DNA of 36,951 nt from the NCBI GenBank assembly GCA_013286575.1, contig JABDFL010000009.1, forward strand, positions 1-36,951. The letters run 5' to 3'. Of the stretch, positions 30,591-36,951 are shown piece by piece. The notes below the pieces were generated by a model. It had not been told where the DNA came from. It ran no database searches and saw nothing but the letters and a program-made list of their open reading frames with translations. This stretch comes from Candidatus Omnitrophota bacterium. Lineage in GTDB: Bacteria > Omnitrophota > Gorgyraeia > Zapsychrales > Fredricksoniimonadaceae. The translations under genes and the position numbers were made by a program. Each line of letters begins with the position of its first letter. Within the stretch, counting starts at the first letter, position 1.

Positions 30591-33341
30591 ATGTTTAAAC
30601 AAGAACTTATTCCCTTAGCGCCTTCACAAAATCAACTGCGGCAGGACATCCGTTTTTTAAGCAGGCTCCTGGCGGAGATCATCCGTGAGCAGGAGGGGGA
30701 AGATCTTTTGCTGAAAATTGAAGAGATCCGCACCCTGGCCTCCGAAATCCGTGAAAAACATAATCCTTTGATGATCGAGTCGCAGAAGAAACTGATCCGT
30801 TCCCTGTCGCCGGATGAAGCTTACAATATCACGCGCGCCTTCACGATCTATTTCCAGCTGGTCAATATCGCCGAAGAGGTCCAGCGTGTCCGCCGCCTGC
30901 GGGATTATGAACGCTCCCCGGAAGTTTTTCAGGAGATGTCGCTTAGAAAGCTGTTCAAGGACCTGATGGACGAAGATTATACGCCTAAAGAGATCCTGGC
31001 CTTCTTAAGCCAGTGTGATATCGGCCCTGTCCTGACGGCACACCCGACCGAAGCCAAACGCCGCACGGTATTGGACCATTTGTTTTATATCTCCGGCCAA
31101 TTGACCCAGTTAAACCGCCAGGACCTTACACTTGCCGAAGAAGACTCCCTGACCAAACATATCAAGGAAACCCTGGAGGTCCTTTGGCAGACCTCCGAAG
31201 TGCGTAACCGTAAGGTGGAAGTGCTCGATGAGGTCGACCAGACCCTGTATTATTTTGAACGCACCATCATCAGTTTATTGGCCAATATCCACGAAAAGAT
31301 CCACCGGGAATTCGCAAGTCTGGGGGTCGATGAGCAGGATAATATTGACCCGTTTATCCATTTTGGCTCATGGGTGGGGGCGGACCGCGACGGAAACCCT
31401 AATGTAACGCCGGCCATCACCATGACAACAGCCAAAAAACAGAGAAAATTGATTGTTAATTTTTATCTCAACAGCATAGAGAATTTTATCCGCAAGTTCA
31501 GCCAGTCGACGGAATATATCCAGGTGAGCCGTAAATTCCTTGATTCCCTGGAGCTTGACAAAAAAGCCATGCCCCAGCAGGCCCAGGAGCTGGAGCGTTA
31601 TGAAAGCACCGAAATTTACCGTAAGAAATTTTCCTTTATCCATTACAAGCTGGAATGTGTGCTTACGGATAAAAAAGGCAAGTATAAAAACGCCGATGAA
31701 TTTATCGCAGACCTTTTGATCATCCAGGAAAGCTTAAAGAAAAACCAGGGTACCACTGCCTCTGACGGGGACTTAAGGCGGCTTATCGTGCAGGCCAAGG
31801 CTTTCCGTTTTTTCCTGGCCCGCCTGGATTTCAGGGACCACGCCAAGAAAGTGCACGCGACGATCCGTGAGCTTTTGGGCCCTGACGCGTTGGAGACCCA
31901 GGTTTTGTTGAATAAAATTGCCGTGACCAACCCTAAAAAAGGGTCTGTCAGCTCACCCGATGCCAAGGATATTTTGGCGCAATTCAAGACCTTCCGTCAG
32001 CTCAAGGAACAGTTTGACCCGGACATTGTGGATGCCTACATCCTCAGCATGACGCAATCACCGGTGGATATGCTGGCTTTATTGTATTTGGCCAAGAATG
32101 AAGGGCTGGTCCATGTGGCGCATAAAAAGGTCAAAAAGGCAGCTATCGGGATCGTGCCTTTGTTTGAAACCATCGGCGCTTTGCAAAACTGCCATGAAAT
32201 GATGGATGAGCTTTTTGCCATACCTTTATACCGTTCTTATATCAAAGCACGCGGGGACGTGCAGGAAATCATGCTGGGCTATTCGGACAGCAGCAAGGAC
32301 GGCGGGTATCTGGCAGCCAACTGGCATTTATACCTGGCCCAGCAGAATTTATGTGAGACAGCGGAAAAATATGGCGTCAAGATCAAATTTTTTCACGGCA
32401 AGGGCGGCACCATTGACCGCGGGGGCGGGGAATCGCACCGGGCCATTTTAGGCCAGCCGTTTTCAGCGGTGGGGGGGCGCATCAAATTGACCGAGCAGGG
32501 CGAGGTTGTTTCCCAAAAATATGCCACTGCGATGGTGGCCAAGCGCAACATGGAACAGCTGATCACGGCGGTGGCATGGACGAATTTGGTGACCAACCGT
32601 GAAATCAAAAAGAACTCGAAATTGGCGGGATGGGAAAAATTATTGGCCCAATTATCGCAGGATTCATACGTTTTTTACCGTCAATTGGTTTTTGAGACGC
32701 CGGGTTTCCTGGATTTTTATAATCAGGCAACGCCGATCAATATCCTTAAGATTACTAAGATCGGATCAAGGCCGGCGGCCCGCAGCCTCACTCAGGGTGT
32801 TGATCAGTTGCGTGCCATTCCCTGGGTTTTCAGCTGGGTGCAATCCCGTTATATCATCTCTGCCTGGTACGGTGTGGGGCATGCTTTTAAAAAATACATG
32901 GATGAAAATCCCGAAGGCCTGGAAAATTTGAGGCAGATGTACAAGCAATGGCCGTTTTTCACCTCCATTATCCATAATCTGGAGGCTTCCCTGGCCAAGG
33001 CAGACCTTTACATCGCGGAACTATATGCGGGGATCGTTACCGACGAAAATTTGCGCAAAAGGATCCATGAACCCATCGAGCGTGAACAGCATTTGGCCGT
33101 TGAAAGCGTGCTTTTGATCTCGGGCCAGAAAGAATTGCTGGATTACCATAAGGTCCTGCAGGAGTCCATCAAGCTCCGTAACCCTTACGTGGACCCTTTA
33201 AATTATATCCAGGTCAGGTTCCTGCAGGAAAAAAACCAATTAAGCGACACTGCCGCCCATGAAGCCAGGCGCGCCAAGATCGACGAGATATTACTGTTGA
33301 CGGTCAACGGTATTGCGTCTGGCATGAAAAGCACGGGATAA
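30591..33341 (+). CDS. ppc: Phosphoenolpyruvate carboxylase
   Basis: A 916-residue anaplerotic enzyme that makes oxaloacetate from PEP and bicarbonate; the family is about 880-930. The catalytic-His signature 'VLTAHPTEAKRRTVL' lies near residue 148, 'GSWVGADRDGNPNVT' near 258, 'MLGYSDSSKDGGYLAANW' near 560 and 'FHGKGGTIDRGGG' near 601. It has no ribosome site before ATG. Its final residues (GIASGMKSTG) are encoded by a 33-bp segment that occurs again, with three synonymous changes, at 33381-33413 after a repeat unit B remnant. Confidence 0.97.
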   Translation: MFKQELIPLAPSQNQLRQDIRFLSRLLAEIIREQEGEDLLLKIEEIRTLASEIREKHNPLMIESQKKLIRSLSPDEAYNITRAFTIYFQLVNIAEEVQRVRRLRDYERSPEVFQEMSLRKLFKDLMDEDYTPKEILAFLSQCDIGPVLTAHPTEAKRRTVLDHLFYISGQLTQLNRQDLTLAEEDSLTKHIKETLEVLWQTSEVRNRKVEVLDEVDQTLYYFERTIISLLANIHEKIHREFASLGVDEQDNIDPFIHFGSWVGADRDGNPNVTPAITMTTAKKQRKLIVNFYLNSIENFIRKFSQSTEYIQVSRKFLDSLELDKKAMPQQAQELERYESTEIYRKKFSFIHYKLECVLTDKKGKYKNADEFIADLLIIQESLKKNQGTTASDGDLRRLIVQAKAFRFFLARLDFRDHAKKVHATIRELLGPDALETQVLLNKIAVTNPKKGSVSSPDAKDILAQFKTFRQLKEQFDPDIVDAYILSMTQSPVDMLALLYLAKNEGLVHVAHKKVKKAAIGIVPLFETIGALQNCHEMMDELFAIPLYRSYIKARGDVQEIMLGYSDSSKDGGYLAANWHLYLAQQNLCETAEKYGVKIKFFHGKGGTIDRGGGESHRAILGQPFSAVGGRIKLTEQGEVVSQKYATAMVAKRNMEQLITAVAWTNLVTNREIKKNSKLAGWEKLLAQLSQDSYVFYRQLVFETPGFLDFYNQATPINILKITKIGSRPAARSLTQGVDQLRAIPWVFSWVQSRYIISAWYGVGHAFKKYMDENPEGLENLRQMYKQWPFFTSIIHNLEASLAKADLYIAELYAGIVTDENLRKRIHEPIEREQHLAVESVLLISGQKELLDYHKVLQESIKLRNPYVDPLNYIQVRFLQEKNQLSDTAAHEARRAKIDEILLLTVNGIASGMKSTG

Positions 33342-33413
33342 ACCCCCGATGAAGTCGAAGGGCGTACGACTTAAGCCTTTCGGTATTGCATCTGGTATGA
33401 AAAGTACGGGATA
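33309..33413 (+). repeat. 33-bp direct duplication of the ppc 3' end flanking a repeat B remnant
   Basis: Copy 1 (33309-33341) encodes the last 10 residues and stop of ppc. Copy 2 (33380-33412) repeats it with only three third-codon-position changes. The segment between contains GATGAAGTCGAAGGGCGTAC and ends TTAAGCCTTT, which matches unit B as found in tonB. Endpoints are good to a base or two. Confidence 0.75.
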
Positions 33414-34304
33414 ATGAAGAAGATAATCCGTCATAGGGAATGTCTTGGATGCGGCAGGAAATTTATCCCGGTCTATAGCCACACGGAATATTGCCCGACC
33501 TGCGCCGGGTTTGCCATCCGCATGGCTGCCAAAAAACTCCCCTCTGAAGTTGTCAAAGAACTTTGGGATTACGTGCACCGGCATGGGTATGTCTGTTATT
33601 ACACCCATATGGAGCTTGATATGGATGACAGGCATAGCCCATGGTACTGCGTTTTTGACCATTGGAAACCGCGGGACTCGAGCAAAATCGTCATCACCTC
33701 TTCCTTATTAAACGAAATGAAATCGAACCTGCTGGAAGAGGAGTTTTGGTATATCATCATAGCCCTGGCTGAGCACCGGCGCCGGGGGACGCCTTTTAAA
33801 AAGATAAAATTGGCTTGCTGGCCGGGACATGTGATGCCGGAAAAGAATGCCGTTGCCCTCGGACCCCAAGGGTCCAAGGCCATTAAGCCCATTTACAAGT
33901 GCAGCCTTTGCGGTAAGCGGATATTGGCCTATAATGCCAAATATTGCCCCCAGTGCGCCAAATTCGTTGCCCGCCTGCATTCCAAGAATTTGCCGCCCGA
34001 GACCATCACGGCCACCCTGGACTATGTCCGCAAGAGGGGTTTTATCTGTTATTACACAGATATAAAGCTTGTGCTGGATGATCCCTCAAGCCCCTGGTAT
34101 TACGTTTTAGACCATTGGATCCCCCAGGACCCGGGAAAAATTGTGCTGACCTGTGACCTGTTTAATGTCATGAAATCAGACCTCACTGAGAAAGAATTCT
34201 GGTATTTCATTGAAGCTTTTGCGGATTACAAACTCAAGGGCAAAAAGGTGTGCCGCAAGAAGCTGTCCTATTTTTGGCGGCTTTTTCCGGTGGAAGACTG
34301 TTAG
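33414..34304 (+). CDS. Tandem Zn-ribbon + HNH-like protein (two repeat units), unrecognised family
   Basis: A 296-residue protein made of two homologous units (about 10-125 and 160-285). Each unit starts with a four-Cys Zn ribbon (CLGC...YCPTC; CSLC...YCPQC). A helical segment follows, then a block with 'CYYT...L..D..SPWY.V.DHW.P.....IV....L.N.MKS.L...EFWY'. The DHW.P...N.MKS order resembles an HNH/ββα-metal nuclease core (D-H, then N), but the match is loose. The linker (about 126-159) is basic. It starts one base after the duplicated ppc tail, with no ribosome site. It may bind or cut nucleic acid; no family is recognised. Confidence 0.75.
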   Translation: MKKIIRHRECLGCGRKFIPVYSHTEYCPTCAGFAIRMAAKKLPSEVVKELWDYVHRHGYVCYYTHMELDMDDRHSPWYCVFDHWKPRDSSKIVITSSLLNEMKSNLLEEEFWYIIIALAEHRRRGTPFKKIKLACWPGHVMPEKNAVALGPQGSKAIKPIYKCSLCGKRILAYNAKYCPQCAKFVARLHSKNLPPETITATLDYVRKRGFICYYTDIKLVLDDPSSPWYYVLDHWIPQDPGKIVLTCDLFNVMKSDLTEKEFWYFIEAFADYKLKGKKVCRKKLSYFWRLFPVEDC

Positions 34305-34339
34305 GCATGGAAAGCATGGATTAAAATATTCTAACCTGC

Positions 34340-34368
34340 TTGCAATATTTTTCTTCATTTTTTATAAT
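34340..34368 (+). promoter_or_regulatory. Predicted promoter of the moxR unit
   Basis: TTGCAA at 34340-34345, a 17-nt spacer and consensus TATAAT at 34363-34368. Transcription from about 34375 gives a 5' leader of about 90 nt that contains the structured RNA motif at 34415-34460. Confidence 0.55.
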
Positions 34369-34413
34369 ATTTTCCTACTGTGGTATTTCCCATACAATTA
34401 ATTTAAACAATTA

Positions 34414-34460
34414 GCCCCGCCTGCCGTTAGCGGCAAAGCGGCGGGGTCCAGAAGGAGAGG
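34414..34460 (+). promoter_or_regulatory. Structured 5'-leader RNA motif, copy 3 (before moxR)
   Basis: Outer stem CCCCGCC (34415-34421) with GGCGGGG (34440-34446). Inner stem TGCCG (34422-34426) with CGGCA (34431-34435), a different sequence from copies 1 and 2 but still paired. AAGC follows at 34436-34439, then TCC (34447-34449) and AAGGAGAGG (34452-34460), 6 nt before ATG. Confidence 0.6.
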
Positions 34461-34466
34461 CGTACC

Positions 34467-35462
34467 ATGACAAGCACGGGTGTAGGTGTCATTAATGATA
34501 AAGTTAAAAAAGAAGCGGGTGTTATTGATGCGATACGCTTTGAAACATCCAAGGTGATGGTTGGCCAGAGTGTATTGATAGACCGTCTGTTGATCGGCAT
34601 ATTGGCCAACGGCCATGTTTTAGTCGAGGGAGTGCCGGGCCTGGCCAAGACCACCGCCGTCAAGACCCTGGCCCAGACCATACAGGCCAAATTTCAGCGC
34701 CTGCAGTTTACTCCTGATATGCTGCCTGCGGATTTGACAGGCACGCTCATCTATGACCAGCGTACCGGAGCGTTTAATGTTAAAAAGGGCCCTGTTTTTG
34801 CCAATATCATCCTGGCCGATGAAATCAACCGCGCACCTGCCAAGGTGCAGAGCGCCTTGCTGGAAGCCATGCAGGAACGGCAGGTCACCATTGGGGAAGA
34901 GACTTTAAAATTGGATGATCCGTTTTTAGTTTTGGCCACTCAAAACCCTATTGAGCAGGAAGGCACCTATCCTTTGCCTGAAGCCCAAGTAGACCGCTTT
35001 ATGCTTAAAGTGAAAATTACCTATCCCACTAAAGAAGAAGAATTAAAAATCCTCAAACGCATGGCCAAGACCGGCCAGTCGTTTTCTGTGCAGGCGGTTG
35101 CTTCCCCGCAGGACATTATCCGGCTGCGTTCGGTGGTGGATGAAATTTACATGGATGAAAAGATCGAAGATTATATTGTCCAAATTGTAGAAGCGACGCG
35201 TAATCCTGAACAGTATAAACTCAATGATTTAAAGGGATTGGTCCTTTATGGAGCAAGCCCGCGGGCCACGATCAATTTAGCATTAGCTGCCAAGGCCCAC
35301 GCGTTTATCCAGGGACGGGGGTTCGTGACGCCGCAGGATGTCAAGAGCATCGGCATGGACGTCCTGCGCCATCGCGTCATCCCTAGCTATGAGGCAGAAG
35401 CTGAGGGTAAGACATCGGAGGACTTGGTTAAGAGAATATTAGACCAAGTCGAAGTGCCGTAG
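34467..35462 (+). CDS. MoxR-family AAA+ ATPase
   Basis: A 331-residue AAA+ chaperone-like ATPase. Walker A 'VEGVPGLAKTT' lies near residues 53-63, Walker B 'IILADEINRAP' near 114-124 and sensor 1 'VLATQNPIEQEGTYPLPEAQ' near 155. The C-terminal lid ('GASPRATINLALAAKAHAFI') is typical. MoxR proteins work with VWA and DUF58 proteins in envelope or metal-centre assembly; a DUF58 gene lies downstream and a VWA/TPR operon opens this window. Ribosome site AAGGAGAGG is part of the structured RNA leader. Its partner gene is separated from it by 710 bp of inserted material. Confidence 0.95.
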   Translation: MTSTGVGVINDKVKKEAGVIDAIRFETSKVMVGQSVLIDRLLIGILANGHVLVEGVPGLAKTTAVKTLAQTIQAKFQRLQFTPDMLPADLTGTLIYDQRTGAFNVKKGPVFANIILADEINRAPAKVQSALLEAMQERQVTIGEETLKLDDPFLVLATQNPIEQEGTYPLPEAQVDRFMLKVKITYPTKEEELKILKRMAKTGQSFSVQAVASPQDIIRLRSVVDEIYMDEKIEDYIVQIVEATRNPEQYKLNDLKGLVLYGASPRATINLALAAKAHAFIQGRGFVTPQDVKSIGMDVLRHRVIPSYEAEAEGKTSEDLVKRILDQVEVP

Positions 35463-35467
35463 CGTTA

Positions 35468-35620
35468 TATTCGGCCATTGTGTTTTTTTCGAAGGTAGTG
35501 GAAGGCTGCTTGGGCACGGTCCGCGAACGTTCAGTTCGCGGCCAAGCAGCCTGGTGACTAGCGATGCCGCACCGCAGGGTGCGGCGAGCGTGCCTGAGAA
35601 GAAAATACAATGGCCGAATA
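35468..35620 (+). repeat. 153-bp structured element with 14-bp terminal inverted repeats
   Basis: Perfect terminal repeats TATTCGGCCATTGT (35468-35481) and ACAATGGCCGAATA (35607-35620). Inside, GGCTGCTTGG (35504-35513) pairs with CCAAGCAGCC (35542-35551) and encloses a hairpin CCGCGAAC/GTTCGCGG (35521-35541). Another hairpin, GCCGCACC/GGTGCGGC, lies at 35566-35585. GGCACG and CGTGCC (35513-35518 region and 35589-35594) could add a long-range pairing. No ORF with recognisable function. It begins 6 bp after the moxR stop. Confidence 0.75.
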
Positions 35621-35637
35621 GAACACCTAATGTTCAT

Positions 35638-35712
35638 GTGTCATTGCGAGAAGCGTAGCGATGAAGCAATGACACAACTGTTTGACGGCCAAGAAGCAGG
35701 GGATATTGACAC
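35638..35712 (+). repeat. Partial repeat: inverted A remnant and B-type unit
   Basis: GTGTCATTGCGAGAAGC, a shortened right end (GAAGCAATGACAC), then a B-type unit containing TTGACGGCCAAGAAGCAGG and ending ATATTGACAC. It lies before the GIY-YIG gene. Confidence 0.75.
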
Positions 35713-35737
35713 GCCAAACATTATCCAATTTTTTAAC

Positions 35738-36028
35738 ATGCTTACTAAACAATACTATGTATATTTTTTGACGAATTTTACTAATAAAGTTATTTATGTT
35801 GGTGTGACGAATGATTTAAAACGCAGGGTCTATGAACATAAGCATGGTTTAGTTGATGGATTTACCCGAAGCTATCACGTAAATAAGTTGGTTTATTATG
35901 AAGTTGGTCAAGACATTGAAGGGGCAATATTGAGGGAAAAGCAGATTAAAGCTGGATCTAGAAAAAAGAAAGACGGGCTTGTTAAGAAATTTAATCCTGA
36001 TTGGGAAGATTTATATGATCGGTTGTAA
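35738..36028 (+). CDS. GIY-YIG nuclease-domain protein (UPF0213/YhbQ-like)
   Basis: A 96-residue protein starting at ATG 35738; a longer frame upstream is built from repeats and the structured element. The GIY-YIG core is present as 'YYVYFLTN' near residue 6 and 'VIYVGVTNDLKRRVYEHKHG' near residue 20, with the catalytic Arg (LKRR) and a Glu in 'GAILREKQIKAGSRKKK' near 67. Such small proteins are often single-domain nucleases of unknown use and are frequently exchanged between genomes. The gene is AT-rich compared with moxR and DUF58, has no ribosome site, and is flanked on both sides by repeats, which fits an inserted gene. Confidence 0.92.
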   Translation: MLTKQYYVYFLTNFTNKVIYVGVTNDLKRRVYEHKHGLVDGFTRSYHVNKLVYYEVGQDIEGAILREKQIKAGSRKKKDGLVKKFNPDWEDLYDRL

Positions 36029-36068
36029 AAGATTGCTTCGTCGCCCTTCGGGCTCCTCGCAATGACAC
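36027..36068 (+). repeat. Repeat unit A after the GIY-YIG gene
   Basis: Unit A with inner hairpin GCCCTTCGGGC, overlapping the stop codon of the GIY-YIG gene by two bases. It leads directly into the 23-bp tandem array. Confidence 0.85.
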
Positions 36069-36160
36069 GAGTAGTAGTATCACAATGATACGGGTAGTAG
36101 TGTCGCAATGATACGGGTAGTAGTATCGCAATGACACGGGGAGTAGTATCACAATAAGAC
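36069..36160 (+). repeat. Tandem repeat, four units of 23 bp
   Basis: Units start at 36069, 36092, 36115 and 36138 with pattern GGGTAGTAGTATCGCAATGA followed by (C/T)AC. Each ends like the right end of unit A (CGCAATGACAC). There are no spacers between units. The last unit is the most diverged. Confidence 0.8.
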
Positions 36161-36172
36161 GTAGAAACGAAT

Positions 36173-36951
36173 ATGATACCTAAAGATATACTAGAAAAAA
36201 TTCTGCGGATTGATATTACGACCAACCGTTTGGTGACGGATGTGTTTGCCGGGGCCTATCATAGTGTGTTTAAGGGGCGGGGGATGGAGTTTGATGAGGT
36301 GCGGGAGTACCAGCCGGGTGATGATATCCGCTCCATTGATTGGAACGTCACGGCGCGCACCGGCTTTGCGCATATTAAAAAGTACGTGGAAGAGCGTGAG
36401 CTGACTGTCATGATTCTGGTGGACACCTCCGCATCGGTGCATTTTGCCTCCACCGGCCAGATGAAAAATAAATTGGCGGCGGAGATCGCGGCGGTGTTGG
36501 CATTTGCGGCAATACGCAATAATGACAAGGTGGGCTTATTGATGTTCACGGACGAGCCGGAACTTTTTATCCCCCCTAAAAAGGGAAAGTCTCACGTCTT
36601 AAGGGTGATCCGTGAGATCTTGTATTTTAAGCCCCGCGCCAAAGCCACTAATTTGCCCAAGGTGCTGGAATTTTTGACAAAGGTGCTTCGCCGTAAATCA
36701 ACGGTCTTTGTTATTTCTGATTTTCTGGATCCCAATGCGGATTATGGCCCCATACGTAAATCCATGCGCATTGCCGACCAACACCATGATCTCATTGCCA
36801 TCACCCTGACAGACCCGCGGGAGATGGAATTGCCGGATTGTTCCCTGGTTGAAGTCAAGGATGCGGAAACAGGGGCGCGGATGGTCATTGATACTTCTGA
36901 CAAACGCCTGCGTCAGGAATATCATGCAAAAGCGGTTGGCCTTATCAAAAA
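36173..36951 (+). CDS. DUF58 family protein (3' end outside window)
   Basis: The frame runs from ATG 36173 to the end of the window without a stop, so at least 259 residues. The DUF58 signature 'GRGMEFDEVREYQPGDDIRS' with 'IDWNVTARTG' lies near residues 39-70. It is followed by a VWA-like fold with 'MILVDTSASVHFAS' (D-x-S-x-S, MIDAS-type) near residue 82 and 'TVFVISDFLDPNADY' near 181. DUF58 proteins are the standard partner of MoxR ATPases. The gene starts 13 bp after the tandem repeat, with only a weak AGAAACGA ribosome site. No membrane helix lies in the visible part. Confidence 0.9.
   Translation, partial: MIPKDILEKILRIDITTNRLVTDVFAGAYHSVFKGRGMEFDEVREYQPGDDIRSIDWNVTARTGFAHIKKYVEERELTVMILVDTSASVHFASTGQMKNKLAAEIAAVLAFAAIRNNDKVGLLMFTDEPELFIPPKKGKSHVLRVIREILYFKPRAKATNLPKVLEFLTKVLRRKSTVFVISDFLDPNADYGPIRKSMRIADQHHDLIAITLTDPREMELPDCSLVEVKDAETGARMVIDTSDKRLRQEYHAKAVGLIK

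Noticed and set aside
35504-35585. tRNA-like gene within the structured element
   Set aside because: Several stems give a cloverleaf impression, but there is no T-loop GTTCRA in the right place, no anticodon arm of correct size and no CCA-type acceptor stem.
35564-35737. N-terminal extension of the GIY-YIG protein
   Set aside because: The upstream open frame consists of the structured element and repeat remnants (CHCEKRSDEA-type translation); the domain starts right after ATG 35738.
36069-36160. Possible CRISPR array (four regular repeats)
   Set aside because: The 23-bp units abut with no spacers, drift in sequence and derive from the end of repeat unit A; no cas genes are present.
7605-36160. 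Transposase or IS element responsible for the repeats
   Set aside because: No transposase, RAYT-type tyrosine transposase or integrase reading frame was found in the window; the GIY-YIG protein is not known to mobilise such repeats.

Overview
The window looks like a chromosomal segment of a diderm (Gram-negative-type) bacterium. It has TonB-dependent transport, an outer-membrane beta-barrel, lipoproteins and periplasmic chaperones. The mix of TPR/VWA proteins, a MoxR-DUF58 pair, an orphan glycogen phosphorylase, cytochrome bd and very many short intergenic palindromic repeats would fit an uncultivated lineage such as Omnitrophota. That placement is an inference; no rRNA or other marker is present. 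Nearly all genes lie on the + strand.

Layout. 1-3175: a TPR protein (cut by the window edge, with an apparent frameshift), a membrane-anchored VWA protein and a secreted retropepsin-like protease, overlapping as one operon. 3176-4255: a Tyr-rich secreted protein and a lipoprotein, behind a promoter and a structured RNA leader. 4256-7131: a small membrane coiled-coil protein and glycogen phosphorylase. 7132-15632: a zinc-homeostasis region with a Fur/Zur-type regulator, a CcdA-like protein, a His-rich membrane TPR protein, ZnuA-ZnuC-ZnuB, a TonB-dependent receptor, a dedicated TonB and a DUF3299 protein. Three copies of one palindrome (half-sites AAATAGAAAT / ATTTCTATTT) precede the regulator, znuA and the receptor, so I read it as the Zur operator. 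15633-21257: a respiratory/copper-handling region with an outer-membrane barrel, cytochrome c, PCuAC chaperone, cytochrome bd (CydAB) and SCO. 21260-24322: Smr, PilZ, a coiled-coil membrane protein, YqeY and a polysaccharide deacetylase. 24315-27530: a very large GH94-like protein. 27531-28600: an inserted DUF433/DUF5615 toxin-antitoxin pair and two tiny minus-strand membrane-peptide ORFs. 28615-33341: PurK, PurE and PEP carboxylase. 33414-34304: an undescribed protein made of two Zn-ribbon plus HNH-like units. 34467-36951: MoxR, a structured mobile-looking element, a GIY-YIG protein and a DUF58 protein cut by the window end.

Two patterns cut across the genes. (i) A composite repeat family (unit A around AGATTGCTTCGTCG...CTCGCAATGACAC, often followed by unit B ending CCTTTTGACAC) occurs about 16 times. 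It fills most intergenic gaps, sits in-frame inside the tonB linker, provides much of the SCO signal peptide, and is bracketed by a 33-bp duplication of the ppc 3' end. (ii) A compact two-stem RNA motif with a covarying inner stem occurs immediately upstream of three unrelated genes (3334, 17694, 34467). In two of them it lies in the 5' leader of a good sigma70-type promoter. It is the best candidate here for an undescribed regulatory element.
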